From Crotalaria pallida (taxonomy: Eukaryota > Streptophyta > Magnoliopsida > Fabales > Fabaceae): 64,000 bases of DNA. Where the stretch lies: positions 22,077,501 through 22,141,500 of the forward strand of contig CM075650.1 of the NCBI GenBank assembly GCA_037953625.1, written 5' to 3'. Of the stretch, positions 54,301-64,000 are shown piece after piece. A program made the position numbers and the translations under genes. The notes beneath the pieces were generated by a model. That model was not told the origin of the DNA. It did not search any database and saw only the letters and a list, made by a program, of their open reading frames with translations. Each line of letters begins with the position of its first letter. The stretch's first letter is position 1.

Positions 54301-55719
54301 TTCGATCTTCACTTCCTTCTCAACCTTTGCACAAGCTAACTGGATGCATCCTTTGGTTATCACATCACGATAGGTAATGGTTTTTCTATCACAGTCAATG
54401 AGCACTTGGTTCTTGGACATCCAATCCATTCCCAAGATAACATCTAATTGTGACAGAGGCAAACAAATAAGGTCTACTTGGGTTATTCGGTCTAACACCT
54501 GAACGGTACAACCCAAACAGGCTTTAGAGGTAACAACTACCGGATTGGTAGGAGTAGACACTTCAAGCTTATAGGGTGTATTGATTATGGTTAAGTTTAA
54601 GCGATTAGCACAATCATATGAAACAAATGAATGTGTGGCTCCAGAATCAAACAAAAAGTTACAAGGTTGGCCCTTTAGAAGAAAGTTACCTTGGACAAGG
54701 TTTTCAGATTGGCTAGCTTCAACACCACTGAGAGTAAAGACTCTCCCAAAACTGGTTGGTTTCCTATCAGCATTTCCAGATTCCACCTTCCTTGGTTCCT
54801 TGCAGTAACGAAAAATATGGCCAGGCTTTCCACAATTGAAGCAAGTAGGAGTCCAGCAAGTTGTTCCAAAATGGTGCCTCTTGCACTTGTCACACAGAGG
54901 AGCTGGGTTCTTGACTCCTGAATCAGCTTTACCCTTATTCTTCTGATGGTAAGGTCCTTCTTTACCATGCTGATTCCTACCCTTATGGCGCTGCAGTCCA
55001 TATCCTTGCTGATTCCTTTTAGCTCGCATAAACTCTTCTTCGACTTTCTTGTCTTCTTCATATATTCTGCATTGATTCACCAAGGCTGGAAAACTCCGAA
55101 TATTCTGATATCCGAAAGTAGACTTCAAATCCGGTCGCAGTCCGTCTTCAAACTTGATACACTTCGAACGCTCATCAGGGTTATGATGGTAGTATGGAGA
55201 ATACTTGCTCAGTTCCTCAAACTTCGCAGCATACTCTCCCACTGTCATGTCCCCTTGAGCCAGCTTAAGGAATTCAATTTCCTTCTTCCTTCTTATATCC
55301 TCAGGGAAATACCTTTCGAAGAATTTCTCCATGAAAGTATTCCAAGTCACAGCTCTACCTTCAGCAGCTAAAAGTTGAGTAGTATGATTCCACCAATCCT
55401 CAGCTTCATTTGTCAGCACATAGGTGGCAAAAGTCACCCTCTGATTATCAGTGCAATTCATGGTTCGGAAAATCTTTTCCAAATCACGAATCCACTTTTG
55501 AGCCTCATCTGGGTGATGTCCTCCTCCAAAATTTGGCGGATCACACTGACGAAATTCCGAGATGCCTTGAAATTCAGGTGGAACAGGGTTCCTAGGTGGT
55601 TGCTGTCCTGCAGGGTGCTGTTGCATATTCTCGAATACTCTCGAGATTCGATCTAATGCTTCAGCAAGTTGATTATTGTTTCTAGCAGCCATAGTAACCT
55701 GCACTATGAACTGAATCAA
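51397..55719 (-). CDS. Gag-Pol polyprotein of a Tekay-type chromovirus
   Basis: The frame has 1440 codons without interruption. The likely start is the Met at 55692 ([16 protein letters not shown]), about 120 bp past the PBS. Domains by approximate residue: gag 60-240; CCHC knuckle [14 protein letters not shown] about 293; protease [12 protein letters not shown] about 355; reverse transcriptase 520-740 with [12 protein letters not shown] about 657; RNase H 795-920 ([11 protein letters not shown]); integrase zinc finger 1020-1065 ([17 protein letters not shown]), catalytic core with D, D and E in [16 protein letters not shown] and [18 protein letters not shown]-terminal part with [18 protein letters not shown], the end of a chromodomain-like module that in related elements guides insertion into heterochromatin. 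Catalytic residues visible to me are present. It could supply enzymes for its own copies. Confidence 0.93.
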   Translation of the reverse strand: MIQFIVQVTMAARNNNQLAEALDRISRVFENMQQHPAGQQPPRNPVPPEFQGISEFRQCDPPNFGGGHHPDEAQKWIRDLEKIFRTMNCTDNQRVTFATYVLTNEAEDWWNHTTQLLAAEGRAVTWNTFMEKFFERYFPEDIRRKKEIEFLKLAQGDMTVGEYAAKFEELSKYSPYYHHNPDERSKCIKFEDGLRPDLKSTFGYQNIRSFPALVNQCRIYEEDKKVEEEFMRAKRNQQGYGLQRHKGRNQHGKEGPYHQKNKGKADSGVKNPAPLCDKCKRHHFGTTCWTPTCFNCGKPGHIFRYCKEPRKVESGNADRKPTSFGRVFTLSGVEASQSENLVQGNFLLKGQPCNFLFDSGATHSFVSYDCANRLNLTIINTPYKLEVSTPTNPVVVTSKACLGCTVQVLDRITQVDLICLPLSQLDVILGMDWMSKNQVLIDCDRKTITYRDVITKGCIQLACAKVEKEVKIEDVPVIRDFPEIFPEEVPGLSPKREIEFSIELIPGTGPISIAPYRMAPPEMAELKKQIEELLQKQFIRPSVSPWGAPVLFVKKKDGSMRMCVDYRQLNKVTVKNKYPLRRIDDLMDQVRGAAIFSKIDLRSGYHQIRVREEDIPKTAFRSRYGHYEYVVMPFGLTNAPAVFMDYMNRVFRPYLDSFVVVFIDDILIYSKNPEEHAVHLQLVLEVLKENQLYAKFSKCEFWLEKINFLGHVISKDGIAVDPAKVDAVLKWERPQSVTEVRSFLGLAGYYRRFIEGFSKIALPMTRLTRKEKPFIWDEKCEDSFQTLKERLTSSPVLILPDPHKSFEVFCDASKQGLGCVLMQEGKVVAYASRQLKTHEENYPTHDLELAAIVFALKIWRHYLYGTTFQVFSDHKSLKYLFDQKELNMRQRRWMEFLKDYDFELQYHPGKANVVADALSRKTFHLSAMMIKELALIEEFRDLSLVMQLEEDNIKLGMLQITNEFLTQICEMQQRDVDLQEKKKLSAEGKEPDFQVGSDGILRFKGRICIPNDHQLRRMILEEAHKSKMSIHPGSTKMYQDLKKIFWWSGLKKDVASYVTSCLICQKAKIEHKKPGGELKPLEIPLWKWDSISMDFVSGLPRTSLGHEAIWVVVDRLSKSAHFIPMNMHYSLEKLTQLYIKEIVRLHGIPSNIVSDRDPRFTSRFWQSLHQALGTKLSMSSAYHPQTDGQSERTIQTLEDLLRAGVLEYQENWEQLLPLVEFTYNNSYHASIGMTPFEVLYGRKCQTPLCWFQVGENSIIGPDIVLETTEKIKMIQDKMKTAQSRQKSYADRRRNSLEFNEGDHVFLRVVPTKGIGRALKPKKLSPKFVGPYQILKRVGPVAYQIALPPSLANLHDVFHVSQLRKYVHDPEAVIQIQPDILPIKENLTLEAGPVRIEDRRMKQLRGKEIPLVRVLWNRGDVSESTWELEERMRKEYPELFQ

Positions 55720-55814
55720 TAATCGATCTTAAGACTAAACACACACTCAAATACCGACATACTCTAGTGGTTAGTATGTAAGGCCATACTCCAAAGCCAA
55801 GAGTCGGGACCATT

Positions 55815-55826
55815 GCTCTGATACCA
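55815..55826 (-). promoter_or_regulatory. Primer binding site of the chromovirus
   Basis: Minus strand TGGTATCAGAGC, initiator Met tRNA, four bases inside the 5' LTR. Confidence 0.92.
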
Positions 55827-55830
55827 TAAG

Positions 55831-58751
55831 TGTAACGACCGGAGTCGTCACGAGAATTATGTTATGCTAAATGCATATTATTAATGTATTTTAAAGAAAT
55901 GATATTGATGTTCTTATGATGGTACATAAAAATAGGAAATAATTTAAACCAAATACTTTCATGAAACTGCGTCATTCTATTTCACATAGAAAGTTTGATT
56001 TAATATACATCATTTCACATTGTTTCAGTCAAAAGGTACTGTATCATAACTCTGAGTTACTAAACTCAGTCAGTGCACATATACATATATATATATATAT
56101 ATATGATAAGGTGTAACCCAGAGCAGTCCACAAAACTCTATAATATGATAGGAAGTCGCATAACATTCATCTTAATCAGGGAAAAGATGAATGATAAAGA
56201 TCATAGGAATTCTGGTCCTGAGGGGACGCATATGCGGGAGAGGATTGAGAAGGCGGATAGTAACTTCCACCACTCCCTCAAGGACTACACTATGTCCCCT
56301 CCGGTGCCAATCTCCCTCAGGGAGAAACCTCATCTCGATGCATATGGGGTTCTGAGCCATGACCTACAAACAATTAGGGCAAAGGGAGTAAGACAGTGTC
56401 ATTCACGTACAAATGAATAATTAAATGAACTAGGAATAAACAAACACAATTAGTCAAGTAGCAATTAGGATCACATAAGCAAGTAAGCAAACTCAGATAA
56501 TCAATCGATAAATATTAAACAATAAATATCAAGAAATAATGTATGACTCTAATGCATATGCAATGCAATGCGATGCAATGTTTAATGCAATCTCCTCTGT
56601 GATATTCTAAGAAATACCATGCACTTGGCAAATTTCACGTTTATCGATAACGTCCTCAACGATTCAATTTACGTTTTATCGAAAACGTTCAAACGATCCA
56701 AATTACGTTTTAACGAAAACGTTCAAACGCTCCACGTACGTTTGACGACAACGTACCAACGATTCATACTAAATAGGAAAAACAATTGGGAGTAAACGTC
56801 TTTCCACCAAGTATACAATTACAACCCATGTGTAAATTATACTAAAGACCGTCCTCCGCAATCACGAAATACTCCGAGAGATCGATAGAATAAAATTATA
56901 GTCATTGTAAAATTATCCCGAGTCGAGTCTGCAGAACCCACTCATCATAGGACTATTTTACCTATAATTAATTCCCACGGTTATTTGACGTATCACCGTC
57001 ATAAACCTAATCTCCGCGTCTTCTCATACCGATTTAATTAAATCGAATGTGTCTTTTCCTATTATCTTATCTTAACTCCTTAACACCATGCATGATTTCA
57101 ATCACAACCAAGTTATTAGGATTGAATTCAAATTATTTAATTGGCATTGAATTGATGTTAAAAAGGAATTGACATCCAAACATTCTTTTAAATAATAAAA
57201 AAAAATAGTTTTTATTTTAAAAGAATTAATTAAAAATATTAGGGAAATATTGGATTAAAGAAAAAAATACATTTTTCAGGTTCTGAACAGTGTCTAACCG
57301 GTTAGAAAGTTGTGTAACCGGTTATTCACATTCAAATTTCCCTCTTTTCCAATTTTTACAGTAACTAACCGGTTAGTAGTTTCAGTAACCGGTTAGTCAC
57401 TGCAGCATCATTGCAGAAATGTCACTTTTTAACACCAATTTAGAAACCTTTCATTTTCAATCCTTATCAATCATTCACAGAACATATATGGACATATTTA
57501 AACATGTTCAAATCAATTATACACATCAATTTCATGAGATTCATATATAATTCCTCAAGTATGCATAAAACCACATATTTAGCACTTAATATGTCAAAAT
57601 CAATTTCAGAGCTTCTCAAGTCAAATTTATAGTTCCTTTAGCTCGTATTCAGTTAATATGACTTGCTTCAATGAGTTTTATGTCCTATTTTGGCCTCCAA
57701 GCCAAAGTCCCAATTCAAAACCTATGGCCCTTGAGCTTGTAAAGCTCCTTTACATTCCAAGCCATTTAATAATCATTCTAGCAAATGAATATCCTCTCCC
57801 TTACCTATTGAAGCTTTTGAGACTGATTGGAAAGCAAAGGAAAAGGTTCAACACGATTTTGAGGCAAAACCCACCTCAGCTGCAACTCTGTTTTCAGTTT
57901 CAACAGGGGGTATTGATCAGAGATTTTCAACAAGAAAAAGCTAAATAAATTCGTGAGTAAAGATTGGAATTCAAACTAGGATACATGAACTTGAGATTGA
58001 AACAAATTCGAGACTCAAAGGTAACTGGAGCTTACCAAACGAAATCAAGAAAGAGAGCTCCAAGAATAGATTCGTGCTCTGTTTTTCCAGCAACACAGAG
58101 TCAAATTGTAGAGCTTATAACTTTCTCTACAGTTTATCAAATCAAGTGGGGTTTGTTTCTAATTCAAGAAGGTTCAGAGAGCTTTGTTTTGATATAAGGT
58201 TTGTCTGTGTTGATGCTTCAGAGAGCAAGAACGAATCAACACAAGTGGAGAGTTCAGATATTGGATATATGAAATGTTGAGAGTGAAATTGAGTGGTTTA
58301 GAAGTGGTTTGAGTCACCCACACTCACCACCACTCCTTATGATCAGAGATTGGACGTGTCTCAGGCCAAGGTGGCTGATTTTGGGACCAGAGACGTGTTC
58401 CTCTTCCCAATTCGAGTTCCAAACCGACTTACTCTGGTTCTGCTGAGAGCACTAACCGGTTACTCATCTCACTAACCGGTTAGTGAGACACAAAAATCAC
58501 AAAATATTATATTTTATTCTATTTTCTTTTCTCTTATCAAATACTTATTAAATACTTCTTTTATTTCCACAAAAAGAAATATTTACCTTAATACAATAAT
58601 TTCCTTTATTTATTCCTTAATTTATTTTTAAAACATAATTATATTCTAATCATCATAATTATATTATAATCACATTATAATTTTTATAATAATTAACGTA
58701 ATTACATATAATTATAATTTTTAATCGGGGATTAATTTTTGGGGTGTTACA
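55831..58751 (-). repeat. 5' LTR of the chromovirus
   Basis: 2921 bp, matching 48437-51355. An (AT)n tract near 56084-56103 is longer by four bases here. Confidence 0.92.
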
Positions 58752-58756
58752 ATTTT

Positions 58757-60376
58757 CATCCAAAATAAATATTACGTAAAATTATTTGATTTACTCCCTC
58801 GATATAAGCTAAATTGATAAGTAATTTACCCAAAAAATAAATAAATAAAATTGAGAAATTTTTAATATTTTTTATTGTTAATATCTCACTTACATGAGAA
58901 TAAAATAATGCACGCTCTTCCATCTTATTTGTGAGGATGTCTATGGAGTCTCCCTTCCCCGTATGATTTGTTAATGTCTCTTTGGGTCTTTGACCCCGTT
59001 AGTTTATAATAAAAAAAAAGCCCGCTATCTTTTTAAAAAATCTCACTAAATTATTAAAATATAATATGTAAACATTTTTAATTATAAGTAATAAAATCAA
59101 ATATTTGTTTAAAAAATGATTTTTTATTAAAAATATAGTCACTTTAAAAATATTTTAATGATAAAATTTTCTTGAAATAAATATAATGTAAGCTAATAAT
59201 ATAAATTTTTAGTGAAATCTCTATTAAACATTTTTCGTTTAATCACCTTGAAAACTTTTAACAATCATGATATTATGAGTTTTATTTTATAATTTAAAAC
59301 ATAATTTAAAAATATTCAAGATACTATAACATATAAGAAGGAGTATATCATATGATCTAAGAAGCAAAAAAAGCTTCTATGCAAGATAAATGACTCATAT
59401 ATCAGGCAAAGAGAAAACATATATGAAACGAACCACAAATTCTTATTTTAATACGATATAAGAAATTTGGATTATCAAACATGACATTCTTAATCTACGA
59501 AAAATGTTAAAAAAATCATGAAATATTTATTTAAATGATAAAATATTTATTTTAAAATGATATTTACATATTTAAAACTTTATTAAGTTTGAATAATTTT
59601 GATAAAAAAAATTCAATTAGTAATTTTGAAACTTGAAAATATACATTAATCTCGTGCAACACACGGGCTTGATAATTAGTTTTAACTTTTCTATTCTAAA
59701 TTTCTAATGAGCAATAAAACTTAGCTTGTTAATTTGGAATAGGCATATTATAACCTTCAATGGACAGAAGGATTAAAGCTATATATTTAGCATATATAAG
59801 GCCTGCTGTAAGTATGTGGAGATAAGAGCAGATGCGTGAGTGAGCTACGATCAATATATTCATAATTTTTTTTTAATTGAGTTTGCATGTTACACATGAA
59901 CATAGTTTTTATTTAAAACGAGAAAATATCTTGTAAATAAGAGTGAAGTATAGGGGTAAAATGGGCTAAAGCTAATTTACGCCAAGCTCTTCTTAGTTAT
60001 TTTAGTTATGTTAAGCATTTTTGTTTTTTTTTGTTTTTATAATAGTATAGATAGTATATTATCTCTTTTTAATTTTTTTTTCTCTCAAGAGCAATTCAAA
60101 CAAATTGTTTTCCGATATTTCATCAGTTTTAGTGTATAGTTGATGAGAACTTACTCTTATATTTTAGAGGGATTATTGGAGGTTTTTTTGCATCGAGTAA
60201 TTCACTTATAACGATAAATACTCTTAAACCCAATACATGCATTTATCAATTCTTTTTAATGATAAGTCTTTTTATATTTCTTTATAAATTATGGTATCAG
60301 TAATTATTTAATTTCTTTTGGTATTTTTCAACACCATATACTCTAATAATTATAGTATAATAACTTGCTATATCTA
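58757..60376. other. AT-rich spacer without gene
   Basis: No frame of interest. ACTCCCTCGATATAA at 58791 resembles one Stowaway end, but its partner was not found. Confidence 0.45.
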
Positions 60377-60838
60377 TTTTTTTTCGATAAATAAAATTTT
60401 ATTCAAACAAACAACGATTCTAATTGAAACATCATTGTATTAAACAACCCCAACATTCTATGAAGGGTGTTTGAGTGCCAATACATAATCATGTGCTCAC
60501 AATTAGAAAAAGAACATAAATTACAACCAGCATACACAACTCAAATCACTCCTAAACTCCTCCTATCAAAATCTGCAGCAGAACACAAGTGTTGCATGCA
60601 GCCTTTTATAACAACAATATCACCTACTATACCCATGCTTACGGCTTGAATCCCCTTACCTACCCCTTCATACAAAAATCTATTGCAACCTCCATAAACA
60701 TTTACCATGGTTGTGAGTATCTTGATACCCTCAACTCCAATGAATCCATGTGCCTAAATACTCCCTCCCTTGCTTTGCCAATGAATCAGCTATGGCATTT
60801 GCCTTCCTACCTGTGTGCACGAATACTATCAAAGTAAA
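60377..60838 (-). pseudogene. 3' remnant of a LINE (RNase H end)
   Basis: On the minus strand near 60830-60765 the sequence reads VHTGRKANAIADSLAKQGRE, matching the last RNase H motif of plant L1 elements. Downstream it decays with stops. A T-rich run at 60377-60384 may be the poly(A) complement. The copy is older than the LINE at 46103. Confidence 0.6.
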
Positions 60839-60842
60839 TACC

Positions 60843-61309
60843 TGCATCAAGTTATTATAAGTTGTAGTTTTAATTTATTCGTTACAACTACAACAATAGG
60901 GATCTTGAAATTACATGACTTTCACGTGTTATAGAGATGATAAGAGAATATAATTACTAACCTCTATCCATTGCTATACTTGAGAGAGATCTCCAACGTC
61001 CTTTGACCAAAAGCCAAGAAACAAAGTTTCTATTCCTTTGCCGTCTCTACTATTCTTTCTGTGTCGTTATATGATGGTAGAAGAGAGAATACGTTAATAG
61101 CCAGGAACAGGACCTGTTTCACATAAATAGGTAAAACCCTTATCTCTTATCCATTGGCTTCCATCAAGCTAATGAGCATTTAGAAACAATCCTTTCTTAT
61201 CTAAATATGATTTAGCCCATTAATATTTAATCACTTGTTTACTAAACACACATCAATACATGTCACATGCACATCACATGAGACATACTAAGATATAAAA
61301 AATCTTACA
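60843..61309 (-). mobile_element. Probable Copia 3' LTR
   Basis: The right end is AAAAAATCTTACA, followed by TTCTCCCACTTGG, a polypurine tract complement (61310-61322). That is the usual junction of a minus-strand Copia 3' LTR. The left end is a guess, as the partner LTR is outside the window. Confidence 0.5.
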
Positions 61310-64000
61310 TTCTCCCACTTGGCTCATGTGACATAATTCAACATTATGGTTTAATAAACAAAATAATTAAAAAAACAATTAATGCGCATTTATATAGCTA
61401 AATCATTCTATAATTAGATACTCGATTAATCATAATTAAAGATAGGAACTAATTCGGGTCATGGCGGTTGTACATCATTTGTTTGACATAATTCCTTCCA
61501 TGTACCACAAAATAGATTTTTCCTTAACACGATCTATAATTGGGAAATACATAATAGGTCCATAATGTCTTTATTCAAGACAATACCTGTTTACATTACT
61601 CTAATACAATAATGCATGCCGTTCTAGAGAACAGGTAATCAGAAACATATCAAACATATCATAAATGAGCTCAGCGTGTCAATTACATCATACATAAGGA
61701 TGTCAACATCAAATTCAATTTTACTTAACAACAATAATGCCTATACTTTCAACATGTTCAATAAATGTTTAGGCACTAACCCTTCTTTCAAGGGATTAAC
61801 AATCATAAAATTGGTGCTAATATGCTCTATTGACAATTTTTTTTTTCTGATCTCATTCTTTAGAGACAAAGTACTTCATTCACATACTTTTAGCACCTTT
61901 ATAGTACTTGTCATTGCTGCAAAACACCACAGTACGTTTTCAGCGGCTAAGCAATATTGTCGACAGTTCTAAGCCCCAAAATAAAATTTTGCAGTCAATT
62001 AGTTTGAATTGTAACCTCAAAACTTGTTACAAATTCAACATTCTGATCACCTCAATGTGATCATTCATTACAGAAGTAAACATGCATTTATTCGTTCCAT
62101 GCTAATACCTCAAGACTTTATGAGTATAGTTAATACTTCCTTAACTTAAATTTTATTCATTCTAAATCATTCTAGTACTTTAATGATATATGCTTTCTGA
62201 GAGAAGCCTAACAATTCATGTGACATATTCTAGAATATTCATTTTCTAATCACATGGCTTGACTCACCTATATCTTTCATTCAAAAGTTACTAGAAAAAA
62301 CTTCTTAGTCTAGTGTAAAAGACCAAGATAATAAGTTGCAAGCAAGATATAATCAACATACAAAATCAACATAATAAACTCACTCCCACTGACCTTCAGA
62401 TACTTACACAAGTTAAATCTAAAAAGAACAATAGTATCATTGACTATCTTTCAAATACTATTGGTGGGATGTTTGTTTAAATTTGTATATTAATTTCCTC
62501 AAATTTGCACATTATGTATTCATTCTTTTCAATTGAGAACCACATTAGTGGGTCATCCATATAAACATCCTCCTCTAAAATTCATAAAGGTTGTTTTCAC
62601 ATTCTTCTACTGGAGTTCCAAATCATTACGGACTACATATGCCATGATGATAATATTGAATAAATTCTTTCAGGTAATTGGTCAAAATACCTCATTAATG
62701 GTCAATGCCAACTTTGCGAGGGAAATCATTGATAACAAATTTGGCCTTGTAACGTTCAAGGTTGTCACGAGAGTTATATTTGGTCCAAAAGACTCACTTA
62801 CCCCCCAACTCTCGTGTAACCTTTAGGAAATTATACAAGGTCTCACATATAAAAATATTTATCAATATTATCACAACTTACGGCTTGTAAAACAACACAT
62901 CGTTATCATTAATGACTAAGTCAAATTCATATTCTTGTAGATAAACCACTTAAAACATTCGAAATAGCAATTTCTTTTCCTTTTCTTTTTAATACTATTT
63001 CTCGTGGTTCTTCTAAAGTAGAATCGTTGTGAATAGTGGATTCATTTCATACTTTATTGTTATACAATTCAACAATAAAAGAAACTATTGTTGAGGTAGA
63101 AGAACAAATTACAAATTACAGGAACTTGCACCCTAACTCCGTTAATTTCCACGTTATGTGGAACTATACTCCCACTAATTTCACAATTCTCAGTAAACCT
63201 GTCATTCACAATTTCAATGGTTCTTATACTATGGTTAGAACAATAAGGTCTATACCTTTTGATTTATATGGATAATCAGTGAAATACTCACTAATGTTTT
63301 ATATCCATTTTCTTTTCTGGCGGATTGCAATCCTTGTTTCTGCCGACAACCTTAAACATGCAGGTGCCTTAAATTGGGTATCCTATAAACACAGTTCAAA
63401 ATTGTCTTTGGCACTGTCTTACTAGGAACCCTGTTCAATAGACAAATGGCAGTTTCAAGACATACATTCACAAATGCGGGTAAAGACTAAATATCATACT
63501 CCTAACCATATTCATTACTGTTATGTTATGCCCTATATACACCATTTCGTTGCAGTGTAACTGGCATACACACAAATTACTCAATTCTTGAGGAGTTTAA
63601 CGAACAATCACAGATGTTGCCCATTTTAATTAATTCTTTCATATTAGTCATCATCTCTATCGTAATTGATAACATTCATCTATATGTACTTAACTTTCTA
63701 CTATATTCAAGTAAATTTTAAAGACATAACTATAACATGAATAATTATCAATAAAGATGATCACATACCTTTTCCTTTCTAAAAGAAAGTTAACATCAGA
63801 GGTCCACAAGTTTTGAAGAACACATTTTCAAGAAGTTGGATCCTTCTTGTGGCTCCTTTCTTTGTGTCTTTGGTTTTTTCTTTTCTTTAATACAATCTGC
63901 ACAAATAATTAGGCCAATAAAATCCAAATTTGGAAAGATTTTGTTCCTTATAAAGCTTTACATTCTTTCCTTGGATTTATGATCCAAATACTTATGCCAC
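61310..64000 (-). pseudogene. Decayed Copia pol, minus strand, running off the window
   Basis: At the right edge the minus strand reads (with breaks) a pre-integrase zinc region, HKYLDHKSKERM, IRNKIFPNLDFIGLIICADC and IKEKKKPKTQRKEPQEG. Near 63460-63330 it reads LNRVPSKTVPKTIL and NLRHLHV, and at 63290-63040 the segment after integrase. Many stops and frameshifts. The lineage looks like the TNT1/Tork type. Between 61323 and 63000 similarity is too weak to place RT or RNase H. Plus-strand open frames here are not genes. Confidence 0.65.

Larger units (their letters stand above)
48437..58751 (-). mobile_element. Complete Tekay-type Ty3 chromovirus
   Basis: LTRs of about 2.92 kb (48437-51355 and 55831-58751) frame an initiator Met PBS, one open gag-pol frame and a polypurine tract, all on the minus strand. 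Flanks are ATATT and ATTTT, a 5-bp duplication with one mismatch. Long LTRs, order protease-RT-RNase H-integrase and the chromodomain-like C-terminus fit the Tekay/Del lineage. All recognisable parts needed for transposition are present, so it may be competent. Numerous small open frames inside the LTRs are not genes. Confidence 0.92.

Noticed and set aside
58786..58810. Stowaway-like terminus ACTCCCTCGATATAA
   Set aside because: No inverted partner end or second TA found; may be a fragment.
61676..61972. Plus-strand 98-codon frame near the Copia relic
   Set aside because: It is antisense to a decayed retrotransposon and has no similarity to known proteins.

Overview
This is a plant nuclear window, most likely from a legume. 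The evidence is one intron-containing plant gene of the IQM calmodulin-binding type, CACTA transposons whose right ends read CACTATTAGAAAATATGG (the Tgm/Pis1-like type known from soybean and pea), Sirevirus and Tekay-type retrotransposons, and AT-rich spacers. Nothing bacterial, organellar or CRISPR-like was seen. About nine tenths of the recognisable content is transposable elements, many nested in each other.

Layout. 1-1723: LTR termini of two Ty3 elements and a Sirevirus-type LTR. 1801-2005: a tRNA-derived SINE with a target duplication. 3299-5135: a solo Sirevirus-type LTR with duplication GTATT. 5141-6050: probable 3' end of a decayed Copia element. 8563-10794: another Sirevirus-like LTR, split by a 657-bp solo LTR (duplication CAACG). 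11045-20640: a CACTA element (duplication CTT) carrying a GCK-domain gene fragment; a second CACTA (11664-17744, duplication TAC) sits inside it, carries exons of an RWA/CAS1-type gene and is itself split by a solo LTR (14180-15810, duplication TACGA).

22645-38250: a SIRE-type Copia element on the minus strand with a decayed gag-pol and an env-position gene. A very young gag-only element (24784-30290, duplication CAGAG) landed inside that env-position gene. 39421-39889: a Tourist-like MITE. 41250-44410: the IQM gene (8 coding exons, plus strand), the only clear host gene, whose conserved tail is frameshifted. 44619-46102: the 5' part of a Ty3 element split by a Stowaway MITE and closed by a 5'-truncated L1 LINE (46103-47821). 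48437-58751: a complete Tekay-type chromovirus with 2.9-kb LTRs and one uninterrupted 1440-codon gag-pol frame. 60377-64000: a LINE tail and a decayed Copia element running off the end.

Two patterns are not explained by ordinary annotation. First, LTRs of several unrelated families (Copia and Ty3) carry pairs of palindromes centred on CG, spaced almost always 20 bp centre to centre, each family with its own core (AATCGATT, ACTCGAGT or AACCGGTT). Second, several of the same LTRs carry tandem arrays of tiny hairpins. In the GAAACCTTC arrays at 3915-4167 and 14805-14970 the flanks of each unit differ but change together, so that the stem is kept. These two patterns are the best candidates here for something undescribed.

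Relative ages counted by eye from LTR pairs: the gag-only element is youngest (about 2 substitutions in 1.6 kb), the chromovirus next (about 0.4% outside one odd 95-bp tract), the SIRE host element older (about 1.2%). The element mix suggests that active Sireviruses could serve the gag-only element in trans, and that the CACTA elements picked up pieces of host genes.
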